Shown in pieces: positions 25,078-33,873 of a DNA stretch of 64,000 nt (position 1 is the first letter of the stretch; every line of letters begins with the position of its first letter). The stretch covers positions 76,348-140,347 of the forward strand of contig CALFLM010000060.1 of the NCBI GenBank assembly GCA_937880075.1. Direction: 5' to 3'. The notes under the pieces were generated by a model. The model had not been told where the DNA came from. It ran no database searches and saw only the letters and a program-made list of their open reading frames with translations. The translations under genes were made by a program, and so were the position numbers. Origin of the DNA: an uncultured Romboutsia sp. GTDB taxonomy: Bacteria > Bacillota > Clostridia > Peptostreptococcales > Peptostreptococcaceae.

Positions 25078-25094
25078 ATTTATAGGTGATAAAA

Positions 25095-27155
25095 ATGATT
25101 GATTTAGAGAAAGACATACAATATGTAAAAGGTATAGGTCCTAAAAAATCTTATAAGCTTAATAAGTTAGGAATATTTACATTAAAAGATTTATTATTTT
25201 ATTTTCCAAGACAGTTTGAAGATAGAAATAATTTAAAAAAAATAGCTCAGTTACAAAATGATGAAAAAGCTACTATAAAAGCTGTAATAGTATCTGTAAA
25301 TACAACAAGTCCTAAAAAAGGAATGACACTTACTAAAATAGATATAAAAGATGAAACAGGATATGCAAAACTCGCATTCTTTAATCAACCACATATAAAA
25401 AATTTATATAAAAGCGGGGATACTATATTAGTATTTGGTAAAGTTAAAAAAGAATTTAAAACTATAGAGTTAAGTTCTTGTGAGATAGAACATCTTACAA
25501 ATGAGCCTAAAAATATATGTAAAGTTATGCCTATATATCCATTGACTTATGGAGTAACCAATAAAGAAATAATAAGTATTATAAAGTCTGTTTTAAATAA
25601 TGAAGAACTAAGAATAAAAGAATACTTACCTCAGAGGATAATAGAAAAGTATAAGTTATGTAGTATAGACTATGCTATAAGAAATATCCATAATCCTACT
25701 AGTAAAGAATCATTAAAAATAGCTTTATATAGAATTGTATTTGAAGAATTTTTAATTCTTCAGTTAGGTTTATTTATGTTTAAAAATGGGACAACTGAGG
25801 TTGATGGAATAAAATTTAATAGAGATGAAAAGCTAGATAACATATTAAATGCACTACCATTTAAACTTACTAATGCTCAAAATAGAGCATTAAATGAGAT
25901 AATAGATGATATGAAATCTAATAAGGTTATGAACAGATTAGTACAAGGAGATGTCGGTTCTGGAAAAACTGTAGTAGCCCTTTTATCATTAGCAAATTGT
26001 GTTTTAAATGGATATCAAGGTGCACTAATGGCTCCTACAGAGATACTAGCAGAACAGCACTATATGTCCTTATCTGAAATATTAAAGCCATTTGGAATAG
26101 AAATTGAATTATTAGTAGGAAGTCTTACAAAAAAACAAAAGGAAAAAGTTTTAGAAAGAGTAAAGAATAAGGATATTGATATATTAATAGGAACTCATGC
26201 ATTAATAGAGGATAAAGTCGAATTTAATAATCTAGGTATAGTTATAACTGATGAACAGCATAGATTTGGTGTAAGGCAAAGAAGTAAGCTTTCAGAAAAA
26301 GGTGTAAATCCAGATATATTAGTAATGACAGCAACCCCAATACCAAGAACTCTGGCGCTTATACTTTATGGAGATTTGGATATATCTATAATAGATGAAC
26401 TTCCTCCAGGAAGACAACCTATAGAAACATTGGCTATAGATAAAGGAAAAAGAGATAAAGCTTATAACTCTCTAGTAAGAAGAGAGGTTGAAAAGGGTAG
26501 ACAAGTATACATAGTATGTCCATTAGTTGAAGAAAGTGAAGCTATAGAAGCAAAAGCTGCTACTGAACTAGTAGAGGAATTAAAGTTGGAGTATTTTAGT
26601 GATTTAAGAGTTGGTCTTTTACATGGAAAAATGAAATCTAGTGAGAAAGATGAGATAATGAAGAGTTTCAAAAATAAAGAAATAGACATATTAGTATCGA
26701 CAACAGTTATAGAAGTAGGAGTAAATGTTCCAAATGCAACATTAATGATAATAGAGAATGCTGAAAGATTTGGTCTTGCTCAACTTCACCAATTAAGAGG
26801 ACGTGTAGGTAGGGGAAGTCATAAGTCTTATTGTATTTTAATATATGCATCAAAGAGTGAGGTTTGTAGACAAAGAATGTCTATAATGGAAGAAACTAAT
26901 GATGGATTTAAGATATCAGAAAAAGATTTAGAAATAAGAGGTCCAGGTGAATTTTTTGGTACTAGGCAACACGGACTTCCAGAACTTAAAGTTGCTAATA
27001 TATTTAAGCATATGAAGATATTAAAGTTAGCTCAACAAGAGGCTAGATATATTATAGGGTCAGATTTTAAATTACAGAATAATGAAAATAAGATGTTAAA
27101 AAAAGAGATTATGACAAAATTTGAACACTCAGTTAAAGAAATTTCATTAAATTGA
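25095..27155 (+). CDS. recG: ATP-dependent DNA helicase RecG
   Basis: A 686-residue branch-migrating helicase for stalled forks and Holliday junctions. The N-terminal wedge/OB domain starts with IQYVKGIGPKKSYKLNKLG; the motor holds GDVGSGKTVVAL (Walker A), TDEQHRFGVRQR (motif II), TATPIPRTLAL, QLRGRVGRG (motif VI) and the RecG-specific C-terminal RGPGEFFGTRQHG. ATG 25095 is preferred to GTG 25086 because AGGTGA (25085-25090) then has 5-base spacing. Confidence 0.95.
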   Translation: MIDLEKDIQYVKGIGPKKSYKLNKLGIFTLKDLLFYFPRQFEDRNNLKKIAQLQNDEKATIKAVIVSVNTTSPKKGMTLTKIDIKDETGYAKLAFFNQPHIKNLYKSGDTILVFGKVKKEFKTIELSSCEIEHLTNEPKNICKVMPIYPLTYGVTNKEIISIIKSVLNNEELRIKEYLPQRIIEKYKLCSIDYAIRNIHNPTSKESLKIALYRIVFEEFLILQLGLFMFKNGTTEVDGIKFNRDEKLDNILNALPFKLTNAQNRALNEIIDDMKSNKVMNRLVQGDVGSGKTVVALLSLANCVLNGYQGALMAPTEILAEQHYMSLSEILKPFGIEIELLVGSLTKKQKEKVLERVKNKDIDILIGTHALIEDKVEFNNLGIVITDEQHRFGVRQRSKLSEKGVNPDILVMTATPIPRTLALILYGDLDISIIDELPPGRQPIETLAIDKGKRDKAYNSLVRREVEKGRQVYIVCPLVEESEAIEAKAATELVEELKLEYFSDLRVGLLHGKMKSSEKDEIMKSFKNKEIDILVSTTVIEVGVNVPNATLMIIENAERFGLAQLHQLRGRVGRGSHKSYCILIYASKSEVCRQRMSIMEETNDGFKISEKDLEIRGPGEFFGTRQHGLPELKVANIFKHMKILKLAQQEARYIIGSDFKLQNNENKMLKKEIMTKFEHSVKEISLN

Positions 27156-27193
27156 TTAAAATTATGTTAAAATATACAAAGAGGTGAAGTTTG

Positions 27194-27748
27194 TTGAGAG
27201 TAATATCAGGAAAAGCAAGAGGACTAAAATTAGATACTCCCAAAAATGAAGATGTAAGACCTACTACAGATAGAGTTAAAGAGTCTTTATTTAATATAAT
27301 AAATCCATATATAATAGACAGCAATGTATTAGACTTATTTGCAGGTACTGGTTCATTAGGTATAGAATGCTTATCTAGAGGTGCATCATCTTCTACATTT
27401 GTAGATATTAGCAAAGAAAGTATAAGTATAGTAAAATCTAATATAAAGAAAGCTCGTGTAGAAAATGAAAGTACGATTTTAAATTTAGATTTTAAAAATG
27501 CAATAGACAGATTAAAAATTCAAAATAAAAAATTTGATATAATTTTTATGGATCCTCCATACTATAAGAATATGTTTATAGATGCTCTTTCAAATATAGA
27601 CGAGGCAGATTTATTATGTGATGAAGGGATAATAGTTGTTGAACACGATACAAAAGATAAATTTGTAGATAAAATAGGAAGATTAGAAAAAACTAGAGAT
27701 AAAAAATATGGAAATACAACTTTAACATTTTATAAATTGGAGGAATAA
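27194..27748 (+). CDS. rsmD: 16S rRNA (guanine-966-N2)-methyltransferase RsmD
   Basis: A 184-residue SAM methyltransferase beginning RVISGKARGLKLDTP, with SAM-binding LDLFAGTGSLGIE and catalytic IFMDPPYYKN. TTG at 27194 is preferred over TTG 27191 for spacing from GAGGTG and because the family begins M-R-V-I. It overlaps no neighbour and is one base before coaD, a standard pairing. Confidence 0.94.
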   Translation: MRVISGKARGLKLDTPKNEDVRPTTDRVKESLFNIINPYIIDSNVLDLFAGTGSLGIECLSRGASSSTFVDISKESISIVKSNIKKARVENESTILNLDFKNAIDRLKIQNKKFDIIFMDPPYYKNMFIDALSNIDEADLLCDEGIIVVEHDTKDKFVDKIGRLEKTRDKKYGNTTLTFYKLEE

Positions 27749-27749
27749 A

Positions 27750-28259
27750 ATGAAAAGTAAAAAAAGAAAAGCTATATTTGCAGGGAGTTTTGATCCTATT
27801 ACAAATGGCCACTTAGATATAATTTGTAGGGCTTCAAAATTATTTGATGAATTACAAATAGGTGTACTTTATAACCCGAATAAAAAAGGTTTATTTAATT
27901 TTGATGAAAGAGTAGAATTAATTAAATCTTGTACAAAGCATCTAAAAAATATAAAAGTAGTTAGCTTTGATGGACTTTTAGTAAATTACTGTCAAGATCA
28001 TGGAATAGGTACTTTAATAAGAGGTGTGAGAACAGGAGCAGATATAGAGTATGAATTACAAATGGCTCATATGAATAGAGAGTTAAATCCAAATATAGAA
28101 ACTATTATACTACCTACAAAAACAGAATATTCATTTATAAGTTCATCACTAATAAAAGAAGTATTAACAGTTGGTGGAGATGTTAAAAATTTAGTGCCAA
28201 AAAATGTTTTAGATGAACTAGAAAGAAAAGCTAATGGGGGGAAGGAAAAATGTATGTAG
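27750..28259 (+). CDS. coaD: Phosphopantetheine adenylyltransferase
   Basis: A 169-residue nucleotidyltransferase of CoA synthesis. The HxGH-type motif is in AGSFDPITNGHLDII, and the ISSSLIKEV motif (ISS-type KMSKS equivalent) is near residue 130. Its last 10 bases overlap the next gene's start, indicating translational coupling. It complements coaBC at 6.9 kb. Confidence 0.96.
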   Translation: MKSKKRKAIFAGSFDPITNGHLDIICRASKLFDELQIGVLYNPNKKGLFNFDERVELIKSCTKHLKNIKVVSFDGLLVNYCQDHGIGTLIRGVRTGADIEYELQMAHMNRELNPNIETIILPTKTEYSFISSSLIKEVLTVGGDVKNLVPKNVLDELERKANGGKEKCM

Positions 28260-28774
28260 ATTTAGAAGTTATGGATAGATTTGAAGAATTAGAATGTATA
28301 ATAAGTAGTGCTTCTTCAATACCGTTTTCACATAAAAGTGGTATTGATAAAGAAGAAGTATTAGAATTAATAAATAATATAAAAGCATCATTGCCAGAAG
28401 AATTAAAACAAGCACATTGGGTTAATCAAGAAAGACATAAAATAATTAATGATTCTAAACAAGAAGCTCTTGAAATAGTTGAACAAGCTAAGAAAGAAGC
28501 TGAAAGAATAAAGGAAGAATATGAAAATAATATAGAAGAATTAAAGAAAAATTCTCAAGAAATATTGGATGCATATTTAGAAGCTAGCGAACCTGTTGTT
28601 AAGGCTGAAGAAAAAGCAAATGAGATGATTTCAAGAGCTGAGAATCTTGCAAAAGAAATAAGACTTGGGTCAATAGAATATGCAGAGGATGTATTAACTA
28701 CTGTAGAGCACAACTTAAAAAGTATATTACAAGAGGTTGAAAGAAATAGAATTGAATTAAATCCAGGAAAATAA
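28250..28774 (+). CDS. Coiled-coil protein overlapping coaD, function unknown
   Basis: A 174-residue, Glu/Lys-rich protein whose residues about 60-150 form a long predicted coiled coil with heptad Ala/Ile/Leu pattern (QEALEIVEQAKKEAERIKEE). This resembles ATP-synthase-b-like or DivIVA-like helices, which is why clostridial databases often label it an ATPase; no nucleotide-binding motif is seen. It overlaps coaD by 10 bases, with SD GGGGGGAAGG inside coaD. A bidirectional terminator follows. Role unknown. Confidence 0.72.
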   Translation: MYVDLEVMDRFEELECIISSASSIPFSHKSGIDKEEVLELINNIKASLPEELKQAHWVNQERHKIINDSKQEALEIVEQAKKEAERIKEEYENNIEELKKNSQEILDAYLEASEPVVKAEEKANEMISRAENLAKEIRLGSIEYAEDVLTTVEHNLKSILQEVERNRIELNPGK

Positions 28775-28804
28775 AAGAAAGCTAAAATTAGCTTTCTTTT
28801 TTTA
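28773..28804. terminator. Bidirectional terminator between the coiled-coil gene and ylbJ
   Basis: Perfect 12-bp stem AAAGAAAGCTAA/TTAGCTTTCTTT (28774-28785 and 28788-28799) with a 2-base loop and T runs on both strands. It overlaps the last codons of ylbJ on the other strand. Confidence 0.88.
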
Positions 28805-30002
28805 TATTATAACTAGTTTTTTCTAATACTAATAATATCATAAATATGTAAAGGATTATAAAAATAGGAAGAATTATATTATAATTTCTTGAGTAAAAAT
28901 TCCATACTGAATTATTATAAACTAAATTATACATTGTATCAAAATTAGATACAAATAAATCTGATTTTAATATTGGATATAATAAAAAAGTAAATATGCT
29001 AGCTAAAAAACCATGTAAAAATTTACTAAAAATATATGTTTTTGTACTTATGTCAGTTTTAGCTATAAAATTACAACACTGAGCAAGTATAGATAATCCA
29101 CTAAAGCCAATTAAAAAGCTAGAAAGAGAAGCTCTTAAAACTTCAGGTGCAGACAATACAGAAGATACTCTATTGCATCCTATAGTAATTTCAAATAATC
29201 CACTTATGAATGCATGACAAAGTTCCTTTGTAACACCAAATAATGAAAGAGGAATATAAAGGATTGATGAAATTAAAGAAATTATATTAAAAAGTGAAAA
29301 TATTTCAAATACTACAGAGAATACAATTACAAATCCTCCGATAGAAAGTAATGTATTAACACCATTAAATACAGCACTTCCAAATAAAACAAAAAATCCT
29401 CTCTCATCATTATATCTATTATTTATTGTATTTAATACATTTGTTTTAAATGAAGAATTGTCACTACTTAGAGACTCTTTACCATAATTTCTAAATAATA
29501 GCCCTACAGATATAGAGCCAAGGTAATGACAAATAAGCATTAAGTATCCTAATGAAGGGTTTTTAAACATTCCTGTTGCTATAGATCCAACTATAAATAA
29601 TGGACCTGATGTAGAACAAAATGAGACTAATCGTTGACCTTCAAATTTAGATATTTGATTGTTATTTCTAAGCTCAGATGCTAGCTTTGCACCTACAGGA
29701 TAGCCTGATACGGTAGAAATAACAAAGACTAAAGCGCTTTTACCTGATACATTAAATATAAATTTAGTAATAGGATTAATAATATATCCTATTATATCTA
29801 CAACTTTTAAGTCTACAACTAAATTTGCTCCTATTATAAAAGGTAAGAGTGAAGGGATTAATACGTCAACCCAGATAGATAAACCTTTTTTAGCTGCCAA
29901 AATAGATTCGTTTGGAAAGCTTACGATACCTAATATTAAAGTAATAACAATTAAAATTGGAAAGAAAAAGTTGATAATTTGTTTTTTATTAATTTTGATC
30001 AC
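28788..30002 (-). CDS. ylbJ: YlbJ sporulation integral membrane protein (nucleoside-recognition/Gate family)
   Basis: A 404-residue polytopic membrane protein with about eight to ten hydrophobic segments and the YlbJ markers DVLIPSLLPFIIGANL, TVSGYPVGAKL and SFCSTSGPLFIVGS. In B. subtilis it is sigmaE-controlled and needed for spore cortex formation. It starts with GTG at 30002. Its ribosome-binding region lies entirely inside a hairpin (30002-30046) and a sigmaE-like promoter overlaps that hairpin. It is downstream of tmcAL on the same strand. Confidence 0.9.
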   Translation of the reverse strand: MIKINKKQIINFFFPILIVITLILGIVSFPNESILAAKKGLSIWVDVLIPSLLPFIIGANLVVDLKVVDIIGYIINPITKFIFNVSGKSALVFVISTVSGYPVGAKLASELRNNNQISKFEGQRLVSFCSTSGPLFIVGSIATGMFKNPSLGYLMLICHYLGSISVGLLFRNYGKESLSSDNSSFKTNVLNTINNRYNDERGFFVLFGSAVFNGVNTLLSIGGFVIVFSVVFEIFSLFNIISLISSILYIPLSLFGVTKELCHAFISGLFEITIGCNRVSSVLSAPEVLRASLSSFLIGFSGLSILAQCCNFIAKTDISTKTYIFSKFLHGFLASIFTFLLYPILKSDLFVSNFDTMYNLVYNNSVWNFYSRNYNIILPIFIILYIFMILLVLEKTSYNIKKES

Positions 30003-30046
30003 CTACCATCCATCTAATATAGGATTATTATATTAGATGGGGTAGG
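30002..30046 (-). promoter_or_regulatory. 18-bp hairpin enclosing the ylbJ ribosome-binding site and abutting its start codon
   Basis: Plus-strand coordinates: CCTACC (30002-30007) pairs with GGTAGG (30041-30046), and CCATCTAATATA (30010-30021) with TATATTAGATGG (30029-30040), with only AT (30008-30009) bulged and a 7-base loop. The first base of the GTG start is the last paired base. No T run follows, so it is not a terminator. In any transcript that includes both arms the SD would be hidden. Confidence 0.8.
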
Positions 30047-30055
30047 AAGATATGA
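30027..30055 (-). promoter_or_regulatory. SigmaE-like promoter for ylbJ nested in the hairpin
   Basis: On the minus strand TCATATC (plus 30049-30055) and AATATAAT (plus 30027-30034) are 14 bp apart, resembling KMATATT-N14-CATACAAT. Predicted start near 30020 would leave out the hairpin's 5' arm. Consensus match is good but not perfect. Confidence 0.5.
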
Positions 30056-30070
30056 TAAAAGGTTGTATAC

Positions 30071-31339
30071 TTATTTTACATATTTAGGTGATATGTAAAA
30101 GTCCATAGGACCTTTTAATAGATTTTTGTTGTTTTTATAATAGATAAGATTATATATATTACTTGATTTTATATCATAGTCTATTAATGTTTTAAATAAT
30201 TCATCATCTTTAGAAAATGAAATATTAGAAAACTTATTTATAATATTTATATCGGAATTATTTTTTATATTTTTTATTATTTCACGGCCTTTATCATTAA
30301 AAGCTAATATTCTTACATAAGGTACACTATTAATATTTTTTATTTTGTTCATATCATTTTTAGTAATTCCAAGTAATATATTATTTAAAGTTCTTTTAAT
30401 TTTTGTCATAGTATATCTTTTAGATTTTATAGATTCTTTTAAATCATCTAGTGTTGAAGATGTAAAAACACTTTGATATATTTTATTTTCGATTCCTTCA
30501 TTCACATCAAAGTATGTATTTAAAATATTTTTATCTCTAATTATTATTGATGATAAAACTTCAAAATAATTATCATCAAACATAGGAGAAAAATTATTAT
30601 CGATTTTACTTTTTAGAATATCAAATGTATTAGTAGGCACAACTTTAGATATAGAAGAAATATTATTTAAATCTTTTAATTGTTTTCTAATTGCAGTTGC
30701 AGAACAAATATTACTTTCTATAGTTTCACTATTATAATCTGATTGAATTCTAGTTATAGTGTAAGGTCTTATTTTACTATTTAATTTCAATATACTTTTA
30801 ATATATTCTAAGCCTAGTATATTGTTTGATGAGTTTAATATATCTAAAAGTTTTTCTTTTGAAATATCTAAAAGTTTAAATTTATTAATGTAATCAAATA
30901 ATGCTAAACTCCTAGCTGTTGGAAATAGCATTCCATCATCTAGATATTTTTTTAGAGATATTTTAAATTCTTTAGGTTCATCTACTAAGATTTTAGAGAT
31001 TGTATAAAGAATATTAACATCTCCTTCTTCACTTCCAAAGCAAATTGAATCAACACAATTTAAAGAATTTAGAGTAGTTATTGCACCGTGTGAAAATATT
31101 TCTGCACTTTGGCAAGCAAACATTGTAGGAAGCTCAATAACTAAATCAACTCCATTTTTAACAGCTGCATGAGCTCTTGTATATTTATCAAATAAAGCAG
31201 GTTCTCCTCTTTGTAAAAAATTACCACTCATTATAGCTATAGTATGAGTAGCTTTGGTCTTTTCTATGGATTTTTGTAAATGGTATAAGTGACCATTGTG
31301 AAAAGGATTATATTCAACTATAAGTCCAAGTATTTTCAT
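30071..31339 (-). CDS. tmcAL: tRNA(Met) cytidine acetate ligase TmcAL (YlbM)
   Basis: A 422-residue HIGH-superfamily nucleotidyltransferase that uses acetate and ATP to form ac4C34 in elongator tRNA-Met. It begins KILGLIVEYNPFHNGHLYHL with the HxGH motif, followed by SGNFLQRGEPALFDKYTRA, ELPTMFACQSAE and FGSEEGD. Start 31339 follows AAAGGAGA. It is divergent from ackA, whose product also handles acetate, a suggestive but common arrangement. Confidence 0.94.
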   Translation of the reverse strand: MKILGLIVEYNPFHNGHLYHLQKSIEKTKATHTIAIMSGNFLQRGEPALFDKYTRAHAAVKNGVDLVIELPTMFACQSAEIFSHGAITTLNSLNCVDSICFGSEEGDVNILYTISKILVDEPKEFKISLKKYLDDGMLFPTARSLALFDYINKFKLLDISKEKLLDILNSSNNILGLEYIKSILKLNSKIRPYTITRIQSDYNSETIESNICSATAIRKQLKDLNNISSISKVVPTNTFDILKSKIDNNFSPMFDDNYFEVLSSIIIRDKNILNTYFDVNEGIENKIYQSVFTSSTLDDLKESIKSKRYTMTKIKRTLNNILLGITKNDMNKIKNINSVPYVRILAFNDKGREIIKNIKNNSDINIINKFSNISFSKDDELFKTLIDYDIKSSNIYNLIYYKNNKNLLKGPMDFYISPKYVK

Positions 31340-31619
31340 AAAAAATTCTCCTTTGTTGTATTTTAATAAAGGTCATTAGTAAAGTATTAAGAAATATTAT
31401 TTTATATTAAAAATAAATTTATTAATAATACTATAATATTATAACAAATGGATAAAATAATGTAGGCTAATATAAATATCTTAAATTATATATACTTTTA
31501 TGAAAAAAAGTGGTATATTAATTATTGTCAAAATGTTTAATGTATACAAATTATATTTAGTATATTTTAAGCCTAAGGCTTATTACATATTATCTTTGAA
31601 ATTTTAAGGAGGTATACTA

Positions 31620-32816
31620 ATGAAAATATTAGTATTAAACTGTGGTAGTTCTTCATTAAAATATCAGTTAATAGATATGTCAAATGAAGAAGTTTTATGT
31701 GTAGGATTAGTTGAAAGAATAGGTATAGAAGGTTCTGTACTAAAGCAAGAAAAAGATGGTGTTGAAGGAAAACTTATATTAGAACAACCAATGAAAAACC
31801 ATCAAGATGCTATAAAGTTAGTATTAGACTCTGTAGTTGATTCACAATACGGTGGAGTTAAAGACATAAAAGAGGTTGAAGCTGTAGGACACAGAGTTGT
31901 TCACGGTGGAGAAAAGTTCGCTAAATCAGTATTAATAACTGATGAAGTTAAAGCTGCTTTAGAAGAGTGTATAGAATTAGCACCACTTCACAACCCAGCT
32001 AACATAATGGGAATAGAAGCTTGTGAAGCTATACTTCCAGGAGTACCAATGGTAGGAGTATTTGATACTGCTTTCCATCAAACAATGCCTAAATCATCTT
32101 ACTTATATGGATTACCTCATGAGTTATACACTAAATACGGTGTAAGAAGATACGGATTCCATGGAACTTCTCATAGATATGTATCTCAAAGAGCTGCTGC
32201 TATGTTAGGTAAAAACATAGAAGATTGTAAGATAATAACTTGTCACTTAGGAAATGGAGCTTCTGTAGCTGCAATAGATGGTGGTAAGTCAGTTGATACA
32301 AGTATGGGATTCACTCCACTTGAAGGATTAATAATGGGAACTAGATGTGGAGATATAGATGCAGCTATATTACCATTTTTAATGGAAAAAGAAGGATTAG
32401 ATGCTAAAGGATTAAGCGACTTAATGAACAAAAAGTCAGGAGTATACGGAATGACTGGTATATCTTCAGACTTCAGAGATATAGAAGATGCTGCTTCTCA
32501 AAATAATGAATTAGCTCAAGTAGCTTTAGAATCATATTCTAAAAAAGTTAAGAAATATATAGGATCTTACGCTGCAGAAATGAACGGTGTTGACGCTGTT
32601 GTATTCACTGCTGGTGTTGGTGAAAATGGTATAGACATGAGAGCTGATATAATGGCTAACATGGACTTCTTAGGAATGAAGTTAGATGAAGAAGCTAACA
32701 AAGTAAGAGGTAAAGAAAGAGTAATATCTACTGAAGATTCAAAAGTTAAGATATTATTAATACCTACTAACGAAGAATTAATGATAGCAAGAGATACATT
32801 AGAATTAGTAAAATAA
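31620..32816 (+). CDS. ackA: Acetate kinase
   Basis: A 398-residue ASKHA-fold kinase interconverting acetate/ATP and acetyl-phosphate; central to fermentative ATP yield. Motifs LVLNCGSSSLKYQL, VGHRVVHGGEKF, VFDTAFHQTMP, RRYGFHGTSHRYV and CHLGNGAS are all intact. Codon use is more C-ending than its neighbours, as expected for a highly expressed gene. The 280-base upstream gap holds a small TAAGCC/GGCTTA hairpin (31568-31582) and SD AAGGAGG; I see no convincing promoter. No pta is in the window. Confidence 0.97.
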   Translation: MKILVLNCGSSSLKYQLIDMSNEEVLCVGLVERIGIEGSVLKQEKDGVEGKLILEQPMKNHQDAIKLVLDSVVDSQYGGVKDIKEVEAVGHRVVHGGEKFAKSVLITDEVKAALEECIELAPLHNPANIMGIEACEAILPGVPMVGVFDTAFHQTMPKSSYLYGLPHELYTKYGVRRYGFHGTSHRYVSQRAAAMLGKNIEDCKIITCHLGNGASVAAIDGGKSVDTSMGFTPLEGLIMGTRCGDIDAAILPFLMEKEGLDAKGLSDLMNKKSGVYGMTGISSDFRDIEDAASQNNELAQVALESYSKKVKKYIGSYAAEMNGVDAVVFTAGVGENGIDMRADIMANMDFLGMKLDEEANKVRGKERVISTEDSKVKILLIPTNEELMIARDTLELVK

Positions 32817-32840
32817 TTATAAATGGATATAATATTTTAT

Positions 32841-32862
32841 AAGGTAGGTTAAAACCTACCTT
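32841..32862 (+). terminator. Terminator after ackA
   Basis: Perfect 10-bp stem AAGGTAGGTT/AACCTACCTT (32841-32850/32853-32862), loop AA, then ATATTTTG. Confidence 0.82.
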
Positions 32863-32916
32863 ATATTTTGTAGATATACAGGATTAATGGCAAAAATATC
32901 TATCAAGTAAAAATAC

Positions 32917-32945
32917 TTGACAAACAAAAGCCAAATTTGTATAAT
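32917..32945 (+). promoter_or_regulatory. Consensus sigmaA promoter for the yceD-like gene and rpmF
   Basis: A perfect TTGACA (32917-32922) and a perfect TATAAT (32940-32945) are separated by exactly 17 bp. It lies 29 bases before the first start codon, downstream of the ackA terminator. Confidence 0.92.
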
Positions 32946-32973
32946 AAATTGGTAATGTATTGAGGTGAATCTG

Positions 32974-33501
32974 ATGAAAATAAGTCTAGATAAACTAATT
33001 AGAAGAGAAACTGACAAATTAGACTTGAATTTTTCTCAAAAAATTGATACTATTAATTATTGTAATAATAATTATAAACTATCCTCACCAGTAAATATAG
33101 AAGGTAAAGTATCTAACACTAATAAAGGTTTATACCTAGATATAGATGTTGACTTTACAATTATTGACAATTGTTCAAGATGTTTAGATGAGGTAGAAGT
33201 ACCAATAGAATATTGTATACAAGGTTTTTTAGTTAAAGAAGGCTTTGATGAAGATGACTTTGAAGATGATGATGCATTAATATTTGATGGACAAGAATTA
33301 GATTTTGTTGATATAATAGAGCAGACATTAGATTTCAAAATACCTGCAAGTGTTCTTTGCAAAGAAGATTGTAAGGGCCTTTGTCAAGGATGCGGAGCAA
33401 ACTTAAATATAGAAGCTTGTTCTTGTAATGAAAGTGCGAACGACGAGGAGATTATAGATCCCCGTTTTGCTAAATTAAAAGATATATTTAAAAATGACTA
33501 A
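32974..33501 (+). CDS. YceD family protein (DUF177), rRNA/ribosome accumulation
   Basis: A 175-residue YceD/DUF177 protein. It has cysteine pairs CSRC and CKEDC...CQGCGAN near the middle and C-terminus, typical of this family, an acidic run (DEDDFEDDD) and the C-terminal IDPRFAKLKDIF. Homologues are needed for 23S rRNA accumulation. ATG 32974 is chosen because GAGGTGA ends 6 bases upstream; GTG 32965 overlaps it. It is 13 bases before rpmF, the universal yceD-rpmF pair. Confidence 0.88.
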   Translation: MKISLDKLIRRETDKLDLNFSQKIDTINYCNNNYKLSSPVNIEGKVSNTNKGLYLDIDVDFTIIDNCSRCLDEVEVPIEYCIQGFLVKEGFDEDDFEDDDALIFDGQELDFVDIIEQTLDFKIPASVLCKEDCKGLCQGCGANLNIEACSCNESANDEEIIDPRFAKLKDIFKND

Positions 33502-33514
33502 GGAGGTGGCGTAA

Positions 33515-33691
33515 ATGGCAGTACCAAAGCGTAAAACATCTAAATCAAAAACTAAAATGAGAAGAGCAGCTAACTCTAAAATGGTAGCAACTGGATTCGT
33601 AAGTTGTCCACAATGTCATGAGCCAAAATTACCACATAGAGTGTGTCCAGATTGCGGATATTATAAAGGTAAAGAAGTTGTATCTGAATAA
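33515..33691 (+). CDS. rpmF: 50S ribosomal protein L32
   Basis: A 58-residue frame encoding MAVPKRKTSKSKTKMRRA, then two zinc Cys pairs (CPQC and CPDC) and the ending YYKGKEVVSE, the standard zinc-binding L32. Start 33515 follows AAGGAGGTG. It is short enough to be missed by length-limited ORF calls. A strong terminator follows. Confidence 0.96.
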   Translation: MAVPKRKTSKSKTKMRRAANSKMVATGFVSCPQCHEPKLPHRVCPDCGYYKGKEVVSE

Positions 33692-33699
33692 TAACTTCT

Positions 33700-33733
33700 A
33701 AAACATGTAGAATATATTCTACATGTTTTTTTT
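33700..33733 (+). terminator. Terminator after rpmF
   Basis: A 28-base perfect palindrome (33701-33728; arms AAACATGTAGAAT...) is followed by further T residues. Confidence 0.9.
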
Positions 33734-33790
33734 GCTTTAAAATAAATACATATAATATATTGATAATTTTATAATAATATAGCATACTAC

Positions 33791-33812
33791 TATTAGTATT
33801 TACCAATAATTA
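33791..33812 (+). promoter_or_regulatory. Possible FapR-type operator upstream of plsX
   Basis: TATTAGTATTTACCAATAAT has one half-site (ATTAGTA) of the FapR consensus ATTAGTA...TACTAAT and a degenerate second half. FapR controls plsX in many Firmicutes; the match is partial and no fapR gene is in the window. Confidence 0.3.
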
Positions 33813-33873
33813 AAATATATTTTTATAAAGTTAATAATTATTTATAGATAAATTTAGGTTAGGAGGAATATCT

